A stretch of DNA of 64,000 nt, taken from the NCBI GenBank assembly GCA_934122085.1, contig CAKOVS010000002.1:1-64000 (forward strand), written 5' to 3'. This document shows positions 26,838 through 36,715 of the stretch, piece after piece. The notes under the pieces were generated by a model. The model had not been told where the DNA came from, made no database searches, and was given only the letters and a program-made list of their open reading frames with translations. The stretch is from an uncultured Clostridia bacterium (GTDB taxonomy: Bacteria > Bacillota > Clostridia > TANB77 > CAG-508). Every line of letters begins with the position of its first letter. Within the stretch, counting starts at the first letter, position 1. A program made the position numbers and the translations under genes.

Positions 26838-27305
26838 TTATAGTTCTTTTATTAAAAAATTTATAATTTCATTATATATTGATGACTTTTTATTTTGTTC
26901 TATTTCTATTTTTTTCTCCTGATTTTCTATTATATCACCATTTAATTTTTCTATTTCTCTTTGTACACTAATTATTATATAGTTTTCTTTTACACTTGAT
27001 ATCATTATTGTTGATTTTGAATTAAATCCAAATGTTATAATTTTTATTAGTATATTTTCAGGTATTTTTATTTTTATATCTGAATTTATCAAAATATATT
27101 TTGTCTTATTTATTATTTGTCTCATAAATTTGTATTCTTCTTCTGTTAAATTTATGTCTTTATTGTAAATTATCTCATCAAATTTTATATTTTTTAAATT
27201 CTTTATACTTTCATTTGTCAATTCAATTAACTCATAACTTTCTCCTAGTCTTCTTTTTATGTCTTTTATATCTTTTTTTCTGGCAACAATTCCAATTACT
27301 GGCAT
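26838..27305 (-). CDS. Unknown conserved small protein
   Basis: This 155-residue protein starts with MPVIGIVARKKDIKDIKRRLG and has a central ILIKIITFGFNSKSTIMISSVKENYIIISVQREI. The segment recalls a Mur-ligase-like strand pattern, but no nucleotide motif is seen. AAAGGAG lies before the ATG. It lies between the SSB-like and deacetylase genes. Function unknown. Confidence 0.55.
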   Translation of the reverse strand: MPVIGIVARKKDIKDIKRRLGESYELIELTNESIKNLKNIKFDEIIYNKDINLTEEEYKFMRQIINKTKYILINSDIKIKIPENILIKIITFGFNSKSTIMISSVKENYIIISVQREIEKLNGDIIENQEKKIEIEQNKKSSIYNEIINFLIKEL

Positions 27306-27369
27306 GCATCTTCTCCTTTTTTCTATTTATATGCCTATTTTACCCAATTGTACTATTAGTATTCTTATT

Positions 27370-28137
27370 TTATGTATTTGTCTTTATTTGCATTCCATTA
27401 TTATCAATTACATAATTATCTTTATATATCAATTCTGATACTGTTACTAACTCAAATCCTTGTGATTTAATATTTTTTATTAATCCATCTAAACTATTAG
27501 CAGTATTTTTTGTTCCATTATGACTTAATATTATACTACCATTTGATATTTTGTTTCTTATTCTTTTCCACATCTCATCACCAGTTAATCCTTTATAATC
27601 TAATGTATCTAAGTTCCATTGAATTGGATAATATCCGTTATTTTGGGCTGTTCCTATTACTATATCATTATATTCTCCATAAGGTGGTCTATATAATTCT
27701 ACTTTTTTATTTGTTATCTTTTCAATTTTATTTACACTTAATTTTATTTCTTCTAAATTTTTTTCTGCTGATAATTTATTTACATGTGGATGTGTATTAC
27801 TATGTGTTCCAATTTCATGACCCGCTTCTGCAATTTTTTTTACTGCCTCTGGATATTTATCTACCCATTCTCCTACCAAAAAAAATGTAATTTTCACATT
27901 ATTATTTTGCAGTGTTTCTAATATTTTATCAATATCATCTGCATTCCATGCACAATTCATTGTAAATGCAACCTTTTTTTCGTCTGTTTGAACATTATAA
28001 ATTGGCAATTCTTTTTCTTGTGATGATGTTTGAATTGTTTCAACTTTTCCTACATTTGCAATTGTTATTAATACAGCTACTGTTAACACTGATACTATAT
28101 ATGTTTGAATTTTTTCTTTATTAAATACCAAAAACAT
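27370..28137 (-). CDS. Polysaccharide deacetylase (PdaB-like)
   Basis: The start at 28137 follows CAGGAGG; a start 12 codons earlier lacks a site. The 255-residue protein has a membrane anchor at about 8-27 and a NodB domain: VAFTMNCAWNADD, ITFFLVGEWVDKYPEAVKKIAEAGHEIGTHSNTHPHVNKL (metal histidines in HSNTH), YRPPYGEYN and IILSHNG near the end. The usual catalytic TFDD is altered to NCAWNADD, as in sporulation-type PdaB/PdaA-like proteins. It acts on peptidoglycan or related glycans outside the cell. Confidence 0.88.
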   Translation of the reverse strand: MFLVFNKEKIQTYIVSVLTVAVLITIANVGKVETIQTSSQEKELPIYNVQTDEKKVAFTMNCAWNADDIDKILETLQNNNVKITFFLVGEWVDKYPEAVKKIAEAGHEIGTHSNTHPHVNKLSAEKNLEEIKLSVNKIEKITNKKVELYRPPYGEYNDIVIGTAQNNGYYPIQWNLDTLDYKGLTGDEMWKRIRNKISNGSIILSHNGTKNTANSLDGLIKNIKSQGFELVTVSELIYKDNYVIDNNGMQIKTNT

Positions 28138-28262
28138 AATTACCTCCTGAGTCTGATATTTAATTTTATTCATTATTTTACTTTTTATTCATGTATGACT
28201 ATTACATATGTTTTATTCTTTACATTTTTTATTATATTTTGTTCTGTAACAACCTTTATATA

Positions 28263-28316
28263 TTGATTTTTAGCCTAAAATACGTTATAATAAGTACATT
28301 AACTTGCAAATGCAAG
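28263..28316 (+). promoter_or_regulatory. Promoter and leader hairpin of the 28337 gene
   Basis: TTGATT (28263-28268), 17 bases, TATAAT (28286-28291). A small stem CTTGCA-AA-TGCAAG (28303-28316) lies between the likely start of transcription and the ribosome site AAGGAGA at 28324. Confidence 0.75.
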
Positions 28317-28336
28317 AATAAAAAAGGAGAAAAGAT

Positions 28337-29548
28337 ATGGAAAATAGTTATGTAAGCAGACTTATAGAAAACCAAACCATTTGCACAATGAATGGTAAGC
28401 GCTACATTATCACTGATCGGATGGGTGCTTGGAATAAGCAAAGTGTAGTCCTTACATGGGAAGGATGGCAAATAACTAGTAATAGCAATTTTGTATCAAT
28501 AACACCTGATGAGGTAGAAGTTCTCTTTACAAAAGGTTTAATAAGAAACGTTGCTCGTGGTGAAAATGGAAAGCTTTATGAAAAAAATACTTTTTTAGAC
28601 GGAAGAGATTTTGCTGGAGCAATTGTATGTGGAATTTTAGCACCAAGTACTCAAGCAAATTTACGTCCGGAAATTTGTGACTATGCTAAGAAAATGGGAT
28701 ATATTACTGATATAATGACACCCGTTAAGATGTTCAGTGGTACAAAATCACTGATTTTTAACACTGATGGAACCTATAGTATCCTTTTTGTTTGGAATGA
28801 TAGTGTTTTGAAGAAAATTAATCAAGAATTACTTCATAATTTTACGAAAAACTTCTTTCGCAATTATTCAGTTGAAGTCAAAAATAATGGAATATTAATG
28901 TTAAATCTTTCAGAAGATTTTGCTTTTTCTAGAAAAAGTATTGATATTTTCAGAGTATATGACATTCAATTATTCTATCTTAACCCCAAATTTGATAAAA
29001 AACTTCTTCTTCGAGCAATCATGCAAAGAGCATTTATCTCATTCCCTTACAATATATTGAAAAGAAATCAATTTGAAAAATTGGGAAACACTACGATTCC
29101 TGAGAATAAGAAAGAACATCTTAAATTCAATCAATTTGGAAAATGTAAGCTGAATTGTGGAAAAGTGTTTTATAATAGCGAATTGAAGCGTTACTTATAT
29201 AAAATCACAATTCCATATACTGAATGGATTCGAGAGCTTATGATTGATACTGAAAAAGTATTAAAATCGAAATATTGTGAAAATGTATGTGTAAGTTTTT
29301 CCGGATTCAATCAGACTATCGAAATTTATTGTAATGGTAACGACATTGGCTTAGACGTTGAACGTGAGTTAATTAGTCTTGACTATGCAATGACATTTTT
29401 ATGGGATGAAAGTAAGGGATTATTTAACTACTATCAATTCTATACTTCTATTCTCTCTCTATTGGAGGCTGATTCCAGTGGACAATTCAGGGATGAATAT
29501 TTTTCATATCTAAAAACGTTGAAGCGTTTACTTCCTGAAAAATTGTAA
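28337..29548 (+). CDS. Unknown 403-residue protein, single-gene unit
   Basis: I recognise no family. The protein is soluble, mixed alpha/beta in appearance, with no signal peptide and no obvious motif. Notable stretches are NGKRYIITDRMGAWNKQSVVLTWEGWQI near the start and KYCENVCVSFSGFNQTIEIYCNGNDIGLDVERELISLDYAMTFLWDESKG near the end. Its base composition is visibly richer in G+C than its neighbours, including use of codons such as CGT and GCG-free but CTC-containing stretches. It has its own promoter, leader hairpin and terminator between minus-strand housekeeping genes, suggesting an acquired cassette. Confidence 0.7.
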   Translation: MENSYVSRLIENQTICTMNGKRYIITDRMGAWNKQSVVLTWEGWQITSNSNFVSITPDEVEVLFTKGLIRNVARGENGKLYEKNTFLDGRDFAGAIVCGILAPSTQANLRPEICDYAKKMGYITDIMTPVKMFSGTKSLIFNTDGTYSILFVWNDSVLKKINQELLHNFTKNFFRNYSVEVKNNGILMLNLSEDFAFSRKSIDIFRVYDIQLFYLNPKFDKKLLLRAIMQRAFISFPYNILKRNQFEKLGNTTIPENKKEHLKFNQFGKCKLNCGKVFYNSELKRYLYKITIPYTEWIRELMIDTEKVLKSKYCENVCVSFSGFNQTIEIYCNGNDIGLDVERELISLDYAMTFLWDESKGLFNYYQFYTSILSLLEADSSGQFRDEYFSYLKTLKRLLPEKL

Positions 29549-29560
29549 TACATTAAACTT

Positions 29561-29602
29561 CAAAAAGGAACTATTACCATAATTGGTACTAGTTCCTTTT
29601 TG
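29561..29602 (+). terminator. Terminator after the 28337 gene
   Basis: CAAAAAGGAACTA pairs with TAGTTCCTTTTTG, and TACC with GGTA inside, giving a long nearly perfect stem. Confidence 0.9.
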
Positions 29603-29655
29603 AGTATATAAATTTTTTTTGACTAAAAATTATTTTAATACATAATATATTAATA

Positions 29656-30195
29656 TTATATCTCAGTTTCTATTATCTCACAATTATTCATTGAAATTTC
29701 TGCTAAATTTTGACTTTCTGGCATACCATAAAGATGTGCTTTTATAACTTTTGCAATTCCTCCATGTGCTACAATTAAAATAGTTTTGTCATGATATTTT
29801 TCTTTTATATCATCAAAAAATTCATCAATTCTTTTTTCAAAATCATGCAAATTTTCTCCATTTGGAATATTATAATTTAACTTATAATTCCAAATATTGT
29901 TTTCCATTTCTTCTGTTACATCTCTTCCCTCATAGTCCCCTAATTTTCTTTCTCTTATTCTTTCATCTGTAATAATTGGTATATCTCTTCCTTCATTTAT
30001 TATTTCAGCTGTTTGTTTTGCTCTTTTCATTGGAGAACAAATTACAAGATCATATTTTACATTTTCAAGTTCTTTTTTTGTATTATAGGCTTGACTTATG
30101 CCTGTTTCATTTAATTCTTTTTCAGTTCCTCCACCTTGCATTTTTTGTGCTAAATTTAAGTCTGTTTGTCCATGTCTTACATAATAAATTTTCAT
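29656..30195 (-). CDS. Histidine phosphatase family protein (phosphoglycerate mutase-like)
   Basis: The start at 30195 (MKIYYVRHGQTDLN) has AAAGGAATGATTGGT upstream. About 179 residues with the RHG motif (YVRHGQTD), CSPMKRAKQTAE, the acid residue region GDYEGRD, and the second catalytic histidine in LIVAHGGIAKVI. It is a broad phosphatase of the CobC/PhoE/YhfR type. The substrate is not determinable. The methyltransferase gene is just upstream and is probably in the same operon. Confidence 0.9.
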   Translation of the reverse strand: MKIYYVRHGQTDLNLAQKMQGGGTEKELNETGISQAYNTKKELENVKYDLVICSPMKRAKQTAEIINEGRDIPIITDERIRERKLGDYEGRDVTEEMENNIWNYKLNYNIPNGENLHDFEKRIDEFFDDIKEKYHDKTILIVAHGGIAKVIKAHLYGMPESQNLAEISMNNCEIIETEI

Positions 30196-30219
30196 ACCAA
30201 TCATTCCTTTCAACTTAGT

Positions 30220-31011
30220 TTATTTACTCAATTTTTGTCTTACATATTCATACATAACAACACCTGCTGCAACAGATGCATTAAGGCTCTCAGTTCTACC
30301 CAACATTGGAATTTTTGCTTTTTCATCTGCCATATCTTGAATTTCTTTTGAAACTCCATTTGCTTCATTTCCAATAACTATAATCTTTTTATTAAAATCT
30401 ATATCATAAATACTATTTTCTGTTTGTAAAGATGTTACCATTAATTTAAAATGATGTTTTCTCATTTCTTTTATTGCCTGTGCTAGATTCTCAACTTCTA
30501 TTATTTTTATTCTAAATATAGCTCCCATTGTTGAACGAACAACTTTAGAATTAAAAGCATCTGCAGTTCCTTTTGATACTATAATTTGATTTAATCCAAT
30601 ACTATCAACTGTTCTTAAAATTGTTCCTAAATTTCCTGGATCTTGTACATCATCTAATACAACTATTATATCTTGTGTATAATCTATTTGTGCATCTTGT
30701 GCATTTTTTTCTATTATAGCCATTATTCCTTGTGGGTTTGTAACTTGTGTTATTATATTAAAAATTTTATCTGAAACAGATATACATTCATATTTTGCAA
30801 TTTCAAGCATTATATGTGTTGGAATTTCATATGTTCTTGTTGTATCTTCACATACAATTATTTGTTTTATTTTTGCATTTTCTTTTACCGCTTCTTCAAC
30901 AAGTTTTACACCTTCAACAACATATTCATTACTTTCATCACGATATTTTTTATCTTTTAATTTTCTAATATGTTTTATTAATTCATTATCTTTACTTGTT
31001 ATTGTTTGCAT
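30220..31011 (-). CDS. TrmH/SpoU family RNA methyltransferase
   Basis: The start at 31011 (MQTITSKDNELIKHIRKLKDKKYR) follows AAAGGAGG; the ATG at 31026 overlaps that site. The 263-residue protein has an N-terminal substrate-binding domain and the SPOUT core: LDDVQDPGNLGTILRTVDSIG (motif 1), IVIGNEANGVSKEI (motif 2), IPMLGRTESLNASVAAGVVMYE (motif 3). It is likely to 2'-O-methylate rRNA or tRNA; the exact target is not assignable. Linked to the downstream phosphatase gene. Confidence 0.92.
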   Translation of the reverse strand: MQTITSKDNELIKHIRKLKDKKYRDESNEYVVEGVKLVEEAVKENAKIKQIIVCEDTTRTYEIPTHIMLEIAKYECISVSDKIFNIITQVTNPQGIMAIIEKNAQDAQIDYTQDIIVVLDDVQDPGNLGTILRTVDSIGLNQIIVSKGTADAFNSKVVRSTMGAIFRIKIIEVENLAQAIKEMRKHHFKLMVTSLQTENSIYDIDFNKKIIVIGNEANGVSKEIQDMADEKAKIPMLGRTESLNASVAAGVVMYEYVRQKLSK

Positions 31012-31097
31012 TTTTCCTCCTTTCATTTAAGTCACGAACTTGATGTTTTATATTATTTTTAAGACTTAATTCTAACCCCAAATTAATTGAATTATAA

Positions 31098-34000
31098 TTA
31101 CTCTTCAACATTTTCTTTTTTATTTTCTTTTATTTTAAAATCATCTATTGTTTTCAAAAATTCTTCTACTTCTTTTAACATCTTCATTCCTGTTTCATTT
31201 TGTAGAACATATGTAATTTGTGGTTTTAAACCTTGTGAAAATTTTATTTTATTTCTATAATTTTTTGCCAACTCATTTACATCTATATTGAATTCGCCTA
31301 ATTCAAATGTAAATACTGCAAAACTACGTTTTCCTTGAACTTTACTTATATTAAGTTTTTTACATAATATTTTTATTCTTGCAATTTCAATTAAATTTTC
31401 TATTTCACTTGGCATATTTCCAAATCTATCAATCATTTCATCAATTACATTTTGTATATCTTCCTCATTCTTACATAATGCAATATCTTGATATATTTCA
31501 ATTTTTTGACTTGAATCTGATATATATTCATCTGGAATATAACATGTCGCATCTAAATCTATTTGAACATCTATTTCTGGTTTTACTTCTTCACCTTGCA
31601 TTTCTTTTACTACTTCATCTAATAAGTTACAATATGTATCATATCCAACTTGTTCTAGATGTCCACTTTGTATTTCTCCAAGTAGACTTCCTGCCCCTCT
31701 TATTTCTAAGTCTCTCATTGCAATTTTAAATCCTGAACCAAATTCTGTAAATTCTTTTATTGCTTTTAATCTCTTATCTGCAATTTCTGATAATAATTTA
31801 TCTCTTTTATATGTGATATAAGCATATCCCTGTCTATCAGATCTTCCTACTCTTCCTCTTATCTGATATAATTGTGCTAATCCCATTCTGTCTGCATTTT
31901 CAACAATTATTGTATTTGCATTTGGAATATCTATTCCAGATTCTAATATTGTTGTACATACTAATACATCTGTCTTTCCTTCGATAAATTCTTCCATTAT
32001 ATTCTCAATTTCATGTCCTGTCATTTGTCCATGTGCATATACAACTTTTGCTTCTGGTACAAGATTTGATATTTCATCTGCTTTTTGAATTATTTTTTCC
32101 ACATTATTAAATAGATAAAATACTTGACCATTTCTTTCTAGTTCTCTCGTTATAGCTTCTTTTATAACTTCTTGATCATATTCTAATACATATGTTTGAA
32201 CAGGCTTTCTGTTATATGGTGGCTCATATATTACAGACATATCTCTTACACCAACAATTGACATATGAAGTGTTCTTGGGATTGGTGTTGCAGTCATTGT
32301 TAATACATCTATTGTTGCTTTATATTGTTTTATTTTTTCTTTATCTTTTACTCCAAATCTGTGTTCCTCATCTATTATTAATAATCCTAAGTCTTTAAAT
32401 TCAACATCTTTGCTTAATATTCTATGTGTTCCTACTACAATGTCAACTTCTCCTAATTTTAATTTATTAATAATTTCTGTTTGTTGTTTTTTGGTTTTAA
32501 ATCTATTTAATACTTCTACTCTAATACCAAAATTAGTCATTCTTTCTTTGAATTCTTTATATTGTTGTTCAGCTAATACTGTTGTTGGAGCTAAATATGC
32601 AACCTGCTTTCCTCCCATTACTGATTTAAATGCTGCTCTAATTGCAACTTCTGTTTTTCCATATCCAACATCTCCACATAGCAATCTATCCATTGGCTTT
32701 GAATTTTCCATATCTTTTTTTACTTCATCTATACAACGCAATTGATCATCTGTTTCTTGATATGGGAAACTATCTTCAAATTGAGTTTGCCATGGTGTAT
32801 CTGCTGGAAAAGCATAACCTTTTGATTTTTCTCTTTTTGCATATAATTCTATTAACTCTTTTGCAACTTGTCTTAAATTCTTCTTTACTTTTGCTTTAGT
32901 ATTTAACCATTCTTTTGTTCCAAGTTTATTTACTTTTAATCCGCCTTCATCTCCACCAACATATTTTCTTACACTATCTAATTGGTTTGTTGGAACATAT
33001 AATACATCATCACCATAATATTTAAGTTTTATATAATCTTTTGTTGTTCCATCTGCAGTAATAGTATTTACACCTATAAAAATTCCTATTCCATAATTTT
33101 TATGAACTACATAATCTCCTATTTTTAAATCTGCATATACTACTTTTTCTCCTTCTTTAAATGCTGATGATTTATATGTTTTTCTTTTTTCTCCTTCAAT
33201 TAGTTCTTGTGATGTTATTACTAATTGATTTGTATCAAAACATTCAAATCCTGATGATAATTTTCCTACACTAACTGTTACAAGGCTTTCTGTATTTTTT
33301 ACTATTATTGTTTGATTTAAGTTTTCTTCATATTTATTTATTATCTCTTTTTCATTTAATAATGAACATATCTTTTTAGCCTTTTCTTTCGTTTCAGCTA
33401 AAATGTAAATTCTTTTTTTCTCTTCTTGTGCTTTTAATAATTCTTTAAATAATATTTCAATTTCACTTTTTGAAAAATTTCTTTCTTTATATATCCATTT
33501 ATATTTTTCTGCTTGTATTTTTACTTCATTATCTAATTTTTCTATATAAATTATTTGCTTTCCGTTTAGTTTATCTTCAAATTGATTAAAATTACAAATG
33601 TTTTTTAATGCTTCAGGTACAATTTTTTCTTTATCTATTAATAATTGAATTATATTTTGACTATCTTTGTTTACATTTATTGTTCTTTGCTCTATTTTTG
33701 ATTGCTCATCTAAAAATACTAAATATTTGTCTGTTATATAATCTAATATTGTATCTTGTTCTGTATAAAATGAATTAAGATATCTATCAATTTTACTTAT
33801 ATAATTGCCAGATTTTATTAATTCTATATCTTGTTCAATTGTTTCTTGTAATTTTTCAGAATAAATTGTGTTTCTTACATTTGTTATTACATCTTCTATA
33901 TTTGATTCTAATATATATTCATGTGCTGGATATATGGTTATTTTATCAATGTTTTCTGTTGAACGTTGACTTACTACATTAAAATATCTAATTGAGTCTA

Positions 34001-34592
34001 TTTCATCTCCCCAAAATTCAAGTCTGACTCCTTCTTTTTCGTTAACTGAAATATCAACTATTCCACCTCTAACACTAAATTGTCCTCTTCCTTCTATTAA
34101 GTCACATCTTACATATCCTAATTCTACTAGTTTTTGTTTTATTGTTTCAAGATTTTCTGAGTCTCCAACCTTAAAATTTAGTGTGTTTTTATATAATGCT
34201 TTTTTACTTATCATTTTTTGAAGAACTGCTTCTATTGTTGTTATTACTACTCCTGTTCTCATTTCTTGCATTTTATTTAATGTTTCAATTCTTTCATATG
34301 GTAAGTCTTTGCTTTCTGCAACATAATCATATGTTACTATTTCTTTTTTTGGTAAATAATATACTTTATCTGTAAAATATTTTATATCTTTTAATATTTT
34401 TTGTGCTTGAATTTCATTATATGTTATTACTAAAATTGGTCTTTTTGCAAATTCTCTTGTTGCAGATATCATTTGTGTCATTCCAACGTCTGTTAAGCCC
34501 GATATGGCTATCGGGCTTTTTTTACTTTCTATTGTTTTTATGTACTCACAAAATTTAGGATTTTTACCTAATTCTCCTAATATTGTATTCAT
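31098..34592 (-). CDS. mfd: Transcription-repair coupling factor Mfd
   Basis: This 1164-residue protein has the full Mfd layout: UvrB-like N-terminal region, the RNA polymerase-interacting domain (about 480-560, KIGDYVVHKNYGIGIFIGV), superfamily 2 translocase motifs (LLCGDVGYGKTEVA, IIDEEHRFG, MTATPIPRTLHMS, QIRGRVGRSDRQGYAYI) and the TRCF C-terminal domain. It removes stalled RNA polymerase and recruits UvrA. The length is normal. It stands upstream of the TrmH gene; no pth partner is seen. Confidence 0.97.
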   Translation of the reverse strand: MNTILGELGKNPKFCEYIKTIESKKSPIAISGLTDVGMTQMISATREFAKRPILVITYNEIQAQKILKDIKYFTDKVYYLPKKEIVTYDYVAESKDLPYERIETLNKMQEMRTGVVITTIEAVLQKMISKKALYKNTLNFKVGDSENLETIKQKLVELGYVRCDLIEGRGQFSVRGGIVDISVNEKEGVRLEFWGDEIDSIRYFNVVSQRSTENIDKITIYPAHEYILESNIEDVITNVRNTIYSEKLQETIEQDIELIKSGNYISKIDRYLNSFYTEQDTILDYITDKYLVFLDEQSKIEQRTINVNKDSQNIIQLLIDKEKIVPEALKNICNFNQFEDKLNGKQIIYIEKLDNEVKIQAEKYKWIYKERNFSKSEIEILFKELLKAQEEKKRIYILAETKEKAKKICSLLNEKEIINKYEENLNQTIIVKNTESLVTVSVGKLSSGFECFDTNQLVITSQELIEGEKRKTYKSSAFKEGEKVVYADLKIGDYVVHKNYGIGIFIGVNTITADGTTKDYIKLKYYGDDVLYVPTNQLDSVRKYVGGDEGGLKVNKLGTKEWLNTKAKVKKNLRQVAKELIELYAKREKSKGYAFPADTPWQTQFEDSFPYQETDDQLRCIDEVKKDMENSKPMDRLLCGDVGYGKTEVAIRAAFKSVMGGKQVAYLAPTTVLAEQQYKEFKERMTNFGIRVEVLNRFKTKKQQTEIINKLKLGEVDIVVGTHRILSKDVEFKDLGLLIIDEEHRFGVKDKEKIKQYKATIDVLTMTATPIPRTLHMSIVGVRDMSVIYEPPYNRKPVQTYVLEYDQEVIKEAITRELERNGQVFYLFNNVEKIIQKADEISNLVPEAKVVYAHGQMTGHEIENIMEEFIEGKTDVLVCTTILESGIDIPNANTIIVENADRMGLAQLYQIRGRVGRSDRQGYAYITYKRDKLLSEIADKRLKAIKEFTEFGSGFKIAMRDLEIRGAGSLLGEIQSGHLEQVGYDTYCNLLDEVVKEMQGEEVKPEIDVQIDLDATCYIPDEYISDSSQKIEIYQDIALCKNEEDIQNVIDEMIDRFGNMPSEIENLIEIARIKILCKKLNISKVQGKRSFAVFTFELGEFNIDVNELAKNYRNKIKFSQGLKPQITYVLQNETGMKMLKEVEEFLKTIDDFKIKENKKENVEE
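34495..34523 (+). other. Perfect hairpin plus T7 antisense within mfd
   Basis: AAGCCCGATA and TATCGGGCTT form a 10-bp stem with a TGGC loop, then T7, all on the plus strand inside the first 33 codons of mfd (KKSPIAISGL). It has the form of an intrinsic terminator for plus-strand transcription, and in the mfd mRNA it would be a stable early-coding hairpin. Confidence 0.6.
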
Positions 34593-34636
34593 TTTATTTT
34601 CATTCCTTCCTTCTTAAAGTACAAATATGATCGTTT

Positions 34637-36604
34637 TTATGTTTTTACAATTAATTTATTAAATTTTGAATTGATATAATTTACTAATTTTGTCATAAAT
34701 TCATCTGGCTTTATTTCTTTTTTGGCAACTAAATCTAAACCTTTTTCCCAACTTGCTGTAAGTTTTGCATTTAACATATCTGGCATAGAGAAATTTACAA
34801 CATCATATATTGCTTCACCTTTTTGTGTTGGTGTTACTATTTGTGTTTTTGAATTTATATCAATATATTTTATCTTTTCTAGTTTTTTTATTATTTCTCC
34901 TCTTGTTGCAGATGTTCCAATTCCTGCTCCTTTTATTTGTTCTCTTAATTCTTCATCTTCAATTAACTTTCCTGCATTTTCCATTGCTAAAATTAATGAA
35001 CCTGAATTATATCTTGAAGGTGGTGTTGTTTCTGCTTCTTTTATTTCATAATTATTTACAAGTATTTCTTGTCCTTTTTTTAAGCTTTTAAATACTTCTA
35101 AATTATTTTCAATTCCATCTTCATTTTCTTTTGAACTTTCACTATTGTTTTCCACATTTTGTGCATTTGATGTGGATTTCTTTGCCTTATTTTGAGGTTT
35201 TAAAACTTCTAAATATCCTTGTGCTATACAAACTTTTCCACTTGCTATAAATGTTTCATTTTCTACATCAACTACAACATTTACTTTATTATATTCTGCT
35301 GGTGGATAAAATATTGCAATAAATCTTTTTACAATAGTATTATACACCTTTTTATGCAATTCTGGCAACTTTTCATAATTTTCATATCCTTGTCCTGTTG
35401 GAATTATTGCATAATGGTCTGTTATTTTGCTATCATTTACATATTTTGTTTTTACTAAATTTGTTGAATATTTTTCATCTACCATCTTTTTTAATAAATT
35501 TTGTACTTCTTCGTCTTTATATCCTCTCATTAATCCATTCAAATTTTTTGATATTTCTTTTGCAACAGCTGTTGATAAAACTCTGGCATCTGTTCTTGGA
35601 TATGTAACTAATTTCTTCTCATATAAGTTTTGAATTACATCTAATGTTTCATCTGGTTTTATTTTAAATCTTTTTGTACATTCATTTTGAATTTCTGCTA
35701 AATTAAATAATAGTGGTGCATTTTCTTTTTGTTTTGATTTCTTTAATTCTGATATTATTGCTTTTTTTCCTGCTAAACTTGTAATAAATTCTTTTGCTTC
35801 ATTTTCTTTTTTAAATCCACTATCATTGTATAATTTTGGAGATTCAAATAGCTTTGATTTTTCATTTACTTTCCATTCTGCTTTAAATGATCCATCTGCA
35901 TTTTCAAATTCACCTATTATTTTATAATATTTTGTTTTTACAAAGTTTCTTATTTCTCTTTCTCTTGATACTATCATTCCTAATACACATGTCATTACTC
36001 TTCCTACTGAAATTGATATTTTTTCTTCATTTATTTTTGATGCTACTCTTCTTCCATATATTATTGTTAATAGTCTTGAGAAATTTATTCCTATTAAATA
36101 ATCTTCTTTTGCTCTTAAATATGCAGAGTCTGCTAAACTATCATATTCACTTTGATCTTTCGCTTCTCTTATTCCTCTTTTTATTTCTTCTTCTGTTTGT
36201 GAATCTATCCATACTCTTTTTATTTGTGCTTTTGGATTTGGTTTTGCCATCATATATACTAATCTTTGTATATATTCTCCTTCTCTTCCAGAGTCCCCTG
36301 CATTATATATTTCTTCTACATCTTCTCTTTGTAATAATCTTTGTACTATATTAAATTGCTTTTGTACATTTGGTATTATTTCATATTTCCATTCTGTTGG
36401 AATAAATGGTAATGTATCTAGTCTCCAAAATTTTAGTTTTTCATCATATACTTCTGGATAACTCATTGTTACTAAATGACCTACACACCATGTTATTATC
36501 CAACCATCTGATTCTATGTATCCGTCTTTTCTGTTCATATTTATTTTTAATGCTTTGGCAAATTCCATTGCTACAGATGGCTTTTCTGTTATTAGTAGTT
36601 TCAT
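34637..36604 (-). CDS. topB: DNA topoisomerase III (type IA)
   Basis: This 655-residue protein has a TOPRIM opening (MKLLITEKPSVAMEFAKAL), NAGDSGREGEYIQRLVY with the acidic triad region, and the catalytic tyrosine in KKLVTYPRTDARVLS (about residue 330). It ends without a zinc-finger tail. Topoisomerase III relaxes and decatenates DNA. In Clostridia such genes may be chromosomal or from conjugative elements; here the neighbours are housekeeping. An acidic insertion rich in N, S and E lies near residue 480. Confidence 0.93.
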   Translation of the reverse strand: MKLLITEKPSVAMEFAKALKINMNRKDGYIESDGWIITWCVGHLVTMSYPEVYDEKLKFWRLDTLPFIPTEWKYEIIPNVQKQFNIVQRLLQREDVEEIYNAGDSGREGEYIQRLVYMMAKPNPKAQIKRVWIDSQTEEEIKRGIREAKDQSEYDSLADSAYLRAKEDYLIGINFSRLLTIIYGRRVASKINEEKISISVGRVMTCVLGMIVSREREIRNFVKTKYYKIIGEFENADGSFKAEWKVNEKSKLFESPKLYNDSGFKKENEAKEFITSLAGKKAIISELKKSKQKENAPLLFNLAEIQNECTKRFKIKPDETLDVIQNLYEKKLVTYPRTDARVLSTAVAKEISKNLNGLMRGYKDEEVQNLLKKMVDEKYSTNLVKTKYVNDSKITDHYAIIPTGQGYENYEKLPELHKKVYNTIVKRFIAIFYPPAEYNKVNVVVDVENETFIASGKVCIAQGYLEVLKPQNKAKKSTSNAQNVENNSESSKENEDGIENNLEVFKSLKKGQEILVNNYEIKEAETTPPSRYNSGSLILAMENAGKLIEDEELREQIKGAGIGTSATRGEIIKKLEKIKYIDINSKTQIVTPTQKGEAIYDVVNFSMPDMLNAKLTASWEKGLDLVAKKEIKPDEFMTKLVNYINSKFNKLIVKT

Positions 36605-36715
36605 TTAGCATGCTCCTTTTCTCATTAATAATCCTCTTATTGTTATAACAAATTTGCCATTAAGTGTCAAGGCATGCTTTTTCTATTTTTTTAGTATTTT
36701 CATATTTTAATGTAT

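Noticed and set aside
31379..36354. Many Leu/Phe-rich plus-strand ORFs opposite mfd and topB
   Set aside because: Antisense frames of AT-rich genes are often open and leucine-rich; none has a start context or a coherent domain.
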